NCBI RefSeq assembly: GCF_964355755.1
Contig: NC_092677.1
Span: forward strand, 17,020,101 to 17,084,100
DNA from: Antedon mediterranea
Lineage: Eukaryota; Echinodermata; Crinoidea; Comatulida; Antedonidae
Direction of reading: 5' to 3'
DNA: 64,000 nucleotides
Shown: in pieces, positions 25,304 to 64,000 of the stretch
How positions within the stretch are numbered: the stretch's first letter is position 1
Layout: the number at the start of each line of letters is the position of its first letter
Translations under genes and position numbers: made by a program
Notes under the pieces: model-generated
What the model was told of the DNA's origin: nothing
The model's database searches: none
The model's input: only the letters and a program-made list of their open reading frames with translations

Positions 25304-25766
25304 CTTTACCAAATTAAAACCACAGATAAGGACCACTCAATTTCGGATGCAATCCAAACTAGGATCCCAATTATGGACAACATTTTCATACCAGCTGCTA
25401 GTGTTTAATATGTGCTAGAATCAATTAGGCCTATCTTTCTCTTGAACCATCATTTTCATTGTTATCACGCAAAAACATTCGAACAACGTTTGTCGTGTAT
25501 TTTCACCTTCATCGTATTTGAGAATTATTATAATTATTACTTCAGAATTAAAGGTGACCTTGAACTTACTATGAAAGCTGCTGCAATGTGGATATGGAAT
25601 CATATGCAAATTAAGCATATCGGATGAAGTATACACATTTTTAAAAGAGCGTGGGTGGTGGTGGTGGTGGCGGTTGGTGAGAGGTATGTATTAGCGCCAC
25701 TGTTACCGTTGGTGGCGCTATGTTAGTAACCGGCGTCGAAATTAAAACGATAGTTCAACGTGCATC
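25304..25766 (+). promoter_or_regulatory. Upstream region of SNRNP200
   Basis: The first ~110 bp are the right half of the interrupted repeat. Nearer the gene are a GTG-repeat (25650-25670) and a GTGGCGCTATGTTAG segment. It must contain the promoter and 5' untranslated region. No TATA box is evident. Confidence 0.4.
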
Positions 25767-57315
<31,549 letters not shown>

Positions 57316-58250
57316 AGATGATCCAAGAAGACAAATTTAAGATGAGATTGATGGGAGGTGTATTCATTGCCAACAAATGGCAACTAATCATATTCCACAC
57401 AAAAATCTGTTATTTCATCATGTGCAAGAAAAAAATTTTTTTTTTTAAAATTTATCTAATCTAATTAAGTAATTGAGTTTTCAGTTTCGTGCTTATTTCT
57501 TTATGTGGTTTTCATGTTTTTCATGTTATTTTCAATACAATTTCGATCATACAGAAATATCTAAAGGTAATGTAAATCATGCAATACTTATTAGTAAGGC
57601 ACTCATTTTGGATTAATTATCTGTATTTTTGTCGGAGCACAAATGAAAATGGTCCAGGAGGAATGCGAGAGTACAATGAAGTGCATGGTAATTGTGTTTA
57701 GAGTTTCCGATTGTAATTTCTTTGAAAAGCATTTGTTTTTTTTTTGTTAAAATTGCGTTACCTCCTTGCGTTGCGTCGCTAATGGGAATCAAGCTTTAGT
57801 AAATCATTGATTTTATAAATCTTTAACAGTACATAATTTAAGACAGGATAACATTTCCTGGAATAGTAGAAATTCTTTTTATAATATATTGTTTTTTTTT
57901 TAACCACTGTTTTTTTATAGTAGTTGTGTTTGCATAAATTAAATGTATAATATATTCAAAAAACCTTTGAACATACTTTTGAAACTGATGAGTGTTTCAC
58001 TATATTAGTTAAAAACGTAAAATATATCTTGGTGAGGTGTTCTGACCCTAGCAAGTGATGTCCCTCTGATAAATAGAATCACTTTTCGATTAACAAAATT
58101 GTTATACCACTAAATTAACTAAAGGATTTTTTTTATTTTTCATCATAAAATGACAAAAATTATAATTGAGATCTAATATTTAGGAATATGAAGATCATTT
58201 TGTATATATGTAGTTGCATATTTCTATGGAATAAATGCTTTTTCATTTGT
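57316..58250 (+). promoter_or_regulatory. SNRNP200 3' untranslated region and polyadenylation signal
   Basis: About 0.9 kb of AT-rich sequence follows the stop. AATAAA at 58230-58235, followed by a T-rich stretch, is the best polyadenylation signal. The cleavage site itself cannot be placed. Confidence 0.5.
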
Positions 58251-60048
58251 AAGTAATGCGTTTTCATGTGTTAATTGTAAACATATGCTGACCTTTCATT
58301 AGGCAGTGGGCCTACCTAAACCGCTACATTCCCTCCGCAGCTTCAGTCACACCTCTCTTGCATTAGGCAGTTGGCTTGTATGCGATTTCTTTTTCCGTAC
58401 GGCTGTTCCTTCATCAGTGTTAAACACTGATCTTCCATTAGGCCCTAAGCCTACAGTCTAGTCCAGCTTGCAAGATGGCCTAAACTAATTTTAACAGAAT
58501 TTTGCATCAAAGCATGCCAGACTTGCATCACTTAAGCCTTGTGATATCTCCTATAATTATTGGTAGTGCTGGGCTAACAATATTTTGTGTGAACGAAGTC
58601 TTTTGAGTATGTTCAACATGCCACATTGCCATATAGATTGTTTTTTGGTGGCGTTTGCTCTTAATGTATAATAAACACAATTCAGACAGCATATTATATA
58701 GAAATTAAATTTTAATAATTCCAGTAACAAAAAATAATAGTCTTAATAAGCTCTATCTACACTATCAAACTTTATGTGACAAAAAAAATGTGATGTGCCC
58801 ATATATGGACACGGTGATGTCATATCACTACCATATTTGGCCACATCACACTTTTTTGTCAAACTAGTTTGATAGTGTAGACAGAGCTTTCAACAACACT
58901 GTATATTATATAGCAAATACTTATTCTATTTAAAAATTAGAATACAGTAGTTATTGCTTCATATATTTAAAAAAACATTTACTAAATAATAGTTTCCCAC
59001 ACAAAAAGCCGACTTCTTGGCTCATGTTCAATCTATTGTATATAACTATATTGCAAACATCAATATTCATGATTTATATTAAAATACATAAACTTGTTTT
59101 TTAAACTACAGTAACTACATTTAATATTGAACAATACTTCACACACGACAAACTGTAACATAGAAACTACAATATATTTAATATTACATAATACACACAA
59201 CTATTACAAATACTTTTGTTCTTGCCAAATATCATTACCCTGGATTGAGTTTATGGTACCTAAACATTGTTCGTGTAAAGTAAAGCAAGGTTCTCAATGG
59301 AATTACAATACAAGGATGTAGACGTATCACAGCGAAGTGACCAATGACAGGCGAAATAATCCATCACTTGTCTCAGTTGGAACCAAAAACCAACCAAACA
59401 CAGTGGTTGAATGCGCAGCCAGCCAATCTTTCAACTCGTGAAAATATATTCTCATAAACATTTTATATCATGTGCCATATTAAGGTTCCATTGCATGGTA
59501 AAAGTTGTAACTAACCAAATACAGTAGTTGAATTCACCGTTAATCTTTCAACTAAAGATATATTCTTTCTTTTATACTCATAAACATTATTATTATGTAT
59601 TATGTTATTGTTTGTATATTATAGCACACCTGAGTGTATCATGTGTCATTCAGAATTTAGTTCGATTTAGCTCTATTACACAACAGCTTTCTGTAAAACT
59701 TATTGCGAGGCTGGTGGCTGTAGTGTGTGCTGTCTATAATTAGTGCGCTAAGATGTTGACACAATGCAAGTGAATTGACCAATGACAAGCAACAGTTTGG
59801 GTTAAATTGCTTGCACTACACTTAGTCCTTGTGTTGCATCCCAGTAGGAACCAAGCCTTAATGTCTAGCCTTCAACATTGCTTAATGATTAAAGCAGCAG
59901 AATAATTGAATTGATATTTAGTTTTTGTCAAATTTGGCTCTGTTTGCCATAAATCATTTCTGCAAAAACAATGCAAATAGTCTCTAATATAACCACCATA
60001 GTACAAATTTCGTCAAGGTGCTTTAGAATTGTTTTGTTTTTAAATCTG
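58251..60048. other. Convergent intergenic region SNRNP200-WDR54
   Basis: Contains the full-length MITE 58748-58889 and two loosely similar segments around GACCAATGACA (about 59338 and 59778). WDR54's 3' untranslated region must extend into its right part, but I could not fix its end. Confidence 0.5.
58748..58889. mobile_element. MITE, AAGCTCTG family, copy 5 (most complete)
   Basis: 142 bp, palindromic throughout. Left AAGCTCTATCTACACTATC, right GATAGTGTAGACAGAGCTT, inner GATGTGCCC and TGGCCACATC. It can serve as the family reference in this window. Confidence 0.8.
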
Positions 60049-63000
60049 TTAACATTTCTGAGAATATAGGATAACTTCACAGGAATCGTAACCAGTTACT
60101 GCGAAGGAGGTTCCACTTTGATTTAGAAACTTTGCACCACAAATTTGAAGATCAGTCACCGACTCTGAAAATTCATTATTAACCTGAAAACAAAGAAAAT
60201 TCAGATAATTTTACAATGACAAGAATAGCTTTTATCTGATGAAACAGTAATGTCATTCTGTTAGGTCATCTCATTATTTACCTTAGCAGGTAAGGTAATG
60301 TAAATGTAGTGTCTATCCTCTTGGTCAGCCACCACATGTCTATCTGTTTTGTCTCAAGCAACCCCAGTTTTCAGGAGGAAATCGTGGTCATTAATGATGA
60401 ATCCAATATACAGGCCTCTTTATTTTCATATAACCTAATGATTCTGTCTGTCCCATTATGTATTTTTGTAAAATGTACTGTACCATATTAGGCCATTTTT
60501 TAATATTAATAAACTATCTTCTAATTTATTAACTAGAAATACTAGTACCTTTACATTTTTACTATCTTCTTGTAAACTCCACAGACGAACGAACGAATCT
60601 TCACTACTTGTCAGAAGCTACATATAAAATATAAATAGAAATTATAAATATAATTAGTTTACATCATACATAGTATATATAGTACAATTACTTGTGTTTA
60701 CATTGCAGTAATTACGTGTCAAGAAAACTTGCATCTTGCATTCTAGATCTCAGTTTTCTAGACACTGGTCGGGCGACATTTTTCGTTTATGACAAATCTC
60801 AGTGCTTTTGAATGCTTTTGACAATATTTACATTTAGGTTTATATTGTCTAGTTAGATGCTTACATAACTAAGAACACCTGTGAGTTATGTACTAGATGG
60901 TCTGTGCACGGAAACGGAATTCAGTTATGTGGGTTTGTCTAGATTTGGTAGTTTTTTATGTTTACGGACTAGATTCCTTTGGTTTTCCGCCTTGAGCACT
61001 TTGGTGGATATGTGCGCTTAACAAATCTTATTATTAATCTTAATTTTATGACATGGTTTACTGTGAAATCAAAAATTTACAAATCATCCAAAAAAGACAA
61101 TGTTACCAAGTTACTCTCGGGTGCAATATCAATAGCGTTGATCCATTTAGTGTGTGCGCATATTTCGGTTTGCATGTTCCCTGTTGTGGAGTTGAATATA
61201 CGTATGTGACCTGAGCCAAAGCCACCAATAACCGAGTTGCCCGATAAGCATAGAGATGTACAGGCCATGCTATAAAATAAATATATATGGTTGTGATATA
61301 ATTTATTTATTTATTTATCTGTCACACAAGTCATCCTCTTTAATTCATTTATTTAACTTGCCCAAAACAACCAATAACAGTTGCCTGAAAAGCATTTACA
61401 GTATATCATAAAGCTCTGTCTACACTATCAAACTTCATGTGACAAAAAAATAGTGATGTGCCCATGTATATGGACATAATGATGTCATATCTAGTTTGAT
61501 AGTGTAGACAAAGCTTAAGAGAGAGTGTTTGTTATTGCCATTTTGCACACATCCATACACAAGGGTACCAAAATCTATGTTTTAATAATCATGTCAACAT
61601 TGTATTTGGCATCATATGTATTGTACATTATCGATTATTTAACATTTTTTAAGCCAAAATCGCCTCAAAAGTATGATTTTATTGATGAAAATGCAATTAA
61701 CACTATTTTGTGTAATTTACACTAATTGATTAGGGCTTGGTGTTTAGGAGGACCGGCCTGAGATGGATATCTTTCTTATTACTGTACAGAAGTGTATGCA
61801 ATGAATGTAACATTATGTTTATTTGACCAATTTTAATATTCATTAATGCCTTCCAAATAGCCCATGGGCTATAAACGAGTTCCTATTCTCAATTAATAAA
61901 ACAAAGAAAAACATTACCCAGAACCATTGATGCGTAGCGTTGTTTTAAACCTCTGTCCCGACTGCCATAATATAATGGTGCCAGAATCGTCACAGCTTCC
62001 TAGTGTACTGCCCTCACTGGCCAAATCCAGTACCATGCAGTTGTGGCCAGTAGGCATCTCTTGTAAAGCGACATTGGTTCCTCGTGATGGAATGGAGAAT
62101 ATTAGAATTATCCCGGATGATGCACCTAAATGTAATAAATATTCATCAGCTCTGAATAGTGCTATTATCTATTTAATCTTGGGACGACAGGAACTTTTCC
62201 TCTTTTGTTGAACCTCCCTGCATTGAAGAATGTTCATTCTTCCTATCTAATCAGTGCATTCGGTATTTCCCTGTATTAAAGCAGACACTTTTTTGGAGGC
62301 AAAATGCTGAGATTTTTCCAGTCTTTTGTGTTACCACCAAGCATAGTTTATGCAAACCAAACATTTTATATCTTATTTATAGGATATAATTTTATTAATG
62401 CATTTTTTTCATATTATTCATATATCATATATTTAACACAGGATGCTAAATCATTGTCTTACCAACAGCAATGTAATTTTCATGTATAGCAGCAATTCCC
62501 CTTGTGAATATTATTCCTGCAAAAGTAAAAAATAATTGTTAATTTTAACAACTATTGTAAAGTCCTGACTAGGGTCACAGAGTGCATATGAGCCTCCGTT
62601 CATTTCGACTGCCATTCTTTTATATTTATGAATTGAGGAGTTGATAAACAAGACCAAAATGATCAGACTAGGACCCCTTCCCTTTGAACATTGTAAAGTT
62701 TTGGTGGTTATTGTTCTGCATACTATTAATATAATAATCAATTATGAATGTCATTCTTTCTTTATTTCCATTCATCATACACATTCATAAGCATACATAA
62801 ATAAGCATAGTACAAAAGACAAAAAAAGAATGGAAAGGAGGAAATCTCGGAAGCATAACTTTAAGTAGAAACCCCCTGTCCTGTTACAAAATATATATAA
62901 ATGGAAATTAAAATTAATAAATGAAATGTACAATGAAAAAGCTACCATTTTTACTATCACTACCAGCTAGTGCATGCCAAAACACCATTGCTGAGCCATC

Positions 63001-64000
63001 TGGTTCAAACATCTGAAATTATTCAAATAAATTTAAATTTGAATGTGTATGGTGGGAATTGACATTAAACATGAGTGACACATTTTTTCTTTATAATATA
63101 TAACTTTATTCAAAACTGAAAAATTAACTCTCAATTTCTGGTAAGTCTAAATGTATTTATTTATTTAGTAAACCAACAAACAATACAAACTAAAAAATAA
63201 ATTAACATAAGAATCTTTCACATCTAAATTGTTGACATTGTTCTTCAATGGATAAAATAGTATCTGCTGGTTATTAAATGATATAATAACAATTTACTTT
63301 GAAAAAAAAGGTTTTGGAATTGATCTGTGATCCTCTTACCTGTAAACCTTTCTGTGAACATATTACAAGAAGCGTTCTGGATGATAATTCACAAAATTTA
63401 GCCTAAAATATATAAGGAAATAAAAAGAAATAACAATTTAAAGCTACATGCTGTACGTACACATTTAACTTGAAATGAAAAGAGAATCATATTTAATTTT
63501 ATAAATGTTTAAAATGTAAATTTAACTTCTGTAGTTACACTAGAAACTCTTGACTCAATGCACTATGTAATGTTATAGGCCTACCTAGTATAGATTGACC
63601 CATTATTATACAAAACATTATGCATTGTTACCATGGAAATTGTACACATTATCATAATTTAATTAGATTCGTGTGAATACAATTTATAGAAACATTGATT
63701 TTCACAAATAAGTCTATTGCCTATCAACAAGATACAGCAAACAATAAAAAATAAATCAACGTTTCATCATAATGGCATCTATGGACACACTCAAACGAAA
63801 ACTTACTTGCAAAATGAGAGAATTCGATGAATTTGAGGCTTCTTTACAGTGAACTTCCCGATGGTGAATGTTTGCTGTATCGCTTGACGAAGTCGCAATG
63901 TTTACAGCCGATTTGTGAACAACAGCATAGCTTACTATGTTCTTTTGAGGAACTGAGTAGATGCTTAAATTATTATAAAGCAAAGACGCACTTGTTTTTA
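60049..64000 (-). CDS. WDR54: WDR54-like WD40-repeat protein, 8 exons seen, 5' end outside window
   Basis: Exons on the minus strand: beyond 64000-63807, 63402-63340, 63012-62946, 62516-62463, 62125-61918, 61269-61107, 60617-60549, 60183-60049 (stop TAA 60051-60049). All join in one frame, giving 316 residues in the window; human WDR54 has about 334, so roughly 20 are missing. Recognisable parts: SLLYNNLSIYSVPQKN near the start, the FTRGIAAIHENYIAVG strand, CDDSGTIILWQSG, GGFGSGHIRIFNSTTGN, TSSEDSFVRLWSL and GTSFAVTGYDSCEVILYS at the end. WDR54 is a WD40 propeller protein implicated in receptor signalling, but its biochemical role is not settled. The exon 3 donor (GTAGCT at 62945) was chosen because it keeps frame and spacing; GTAGTG slightly upstream is an alternative. 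Confidence 0.87.
61410..61516. mobile_element. MITE, AAGCTCTG family, copy 6
   Basis: In the WDR54 intron between exons 5 and 6. Both ends are well kept, with an internal deletion of about 35 bp relative to 58748-58889. Confidence 0.75.

Noticed and set aside
61927-62211. 94-codon plus-strand frame
   Set aside because: It lies opposite WDR54 exon 5, whose minus-strand reading matches the family and has proper splice sites.

Overview
This is a eukaryotic nuclear window from a marine invertebrate deuterostome, probably an echinoderm or close relative. The basis is intron-rich genes with GT-AG introns, animal protein families, many transposon relics, and a striking excess of the short palindrome TAGGCCTA. 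The organism call is inference, since no single sequence here proves it. No prokaryotic genes, operons or CRISPR arrays are present.

Left third (1-17.5 kb): a tandem cluster of SLC17-type (sialin/vesicular glutamate transporter family) membrane transporter genes, all on the minus strand. Copy A (exons between 414 and 9714) and copy B (12735-17516) each assemble into nine exons with open frames of 483 and 482 residues. A third copy is entered only at the left edge, with its start codon at 11-13. The cluster has been expanded by repeats. Copy A's first intron holds a concatemer of Helitron-like units. The A-B intergenic region holds a decayed Penelope-like retroelement, a stray last-exon fragment and a recently duplicated promoter block.

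Middle (17.5-25.7 kb): a nested repeat region. An old dispersed repeat is split at 18037 and 25298 by a 7.26-kb insert with 16-bp terminal inverted repeats and a CAGAT target duplication. Inside that insert sits a head-to-tail array of three Helitron-like units, one about 99% identical to a unit in copy A's intron.

Right half (25.7-58.2 kb): the complete SNRNP200 (Brr2) gene on the plus strand. Forty coding exons were traced by splice sites and conserved protein sequence, giving 2143 residues. This is the U5 snRNP helicase that unwinds U4/U6 during spliceosome activation. The N-terminal helicase cassette has intact motifs; the C-terminal pseudo-helicase cassette reads DELQ at motif II. Its introns carry a mariner-like element, a ~175-bp tandem array, SINEs, LINE fragments, six copies of one MITE family (two of them outside the gene), a 28-bp perfect hairpin and a hammerhead-ribozyme-like sequence.

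Right edge (60.0-64 kb): WDR54, a WD40-repeat gene on the minus strand, converging on SNRNP200 and running off the window at its 5' end. The three loci show no functional link beyond adjacency.
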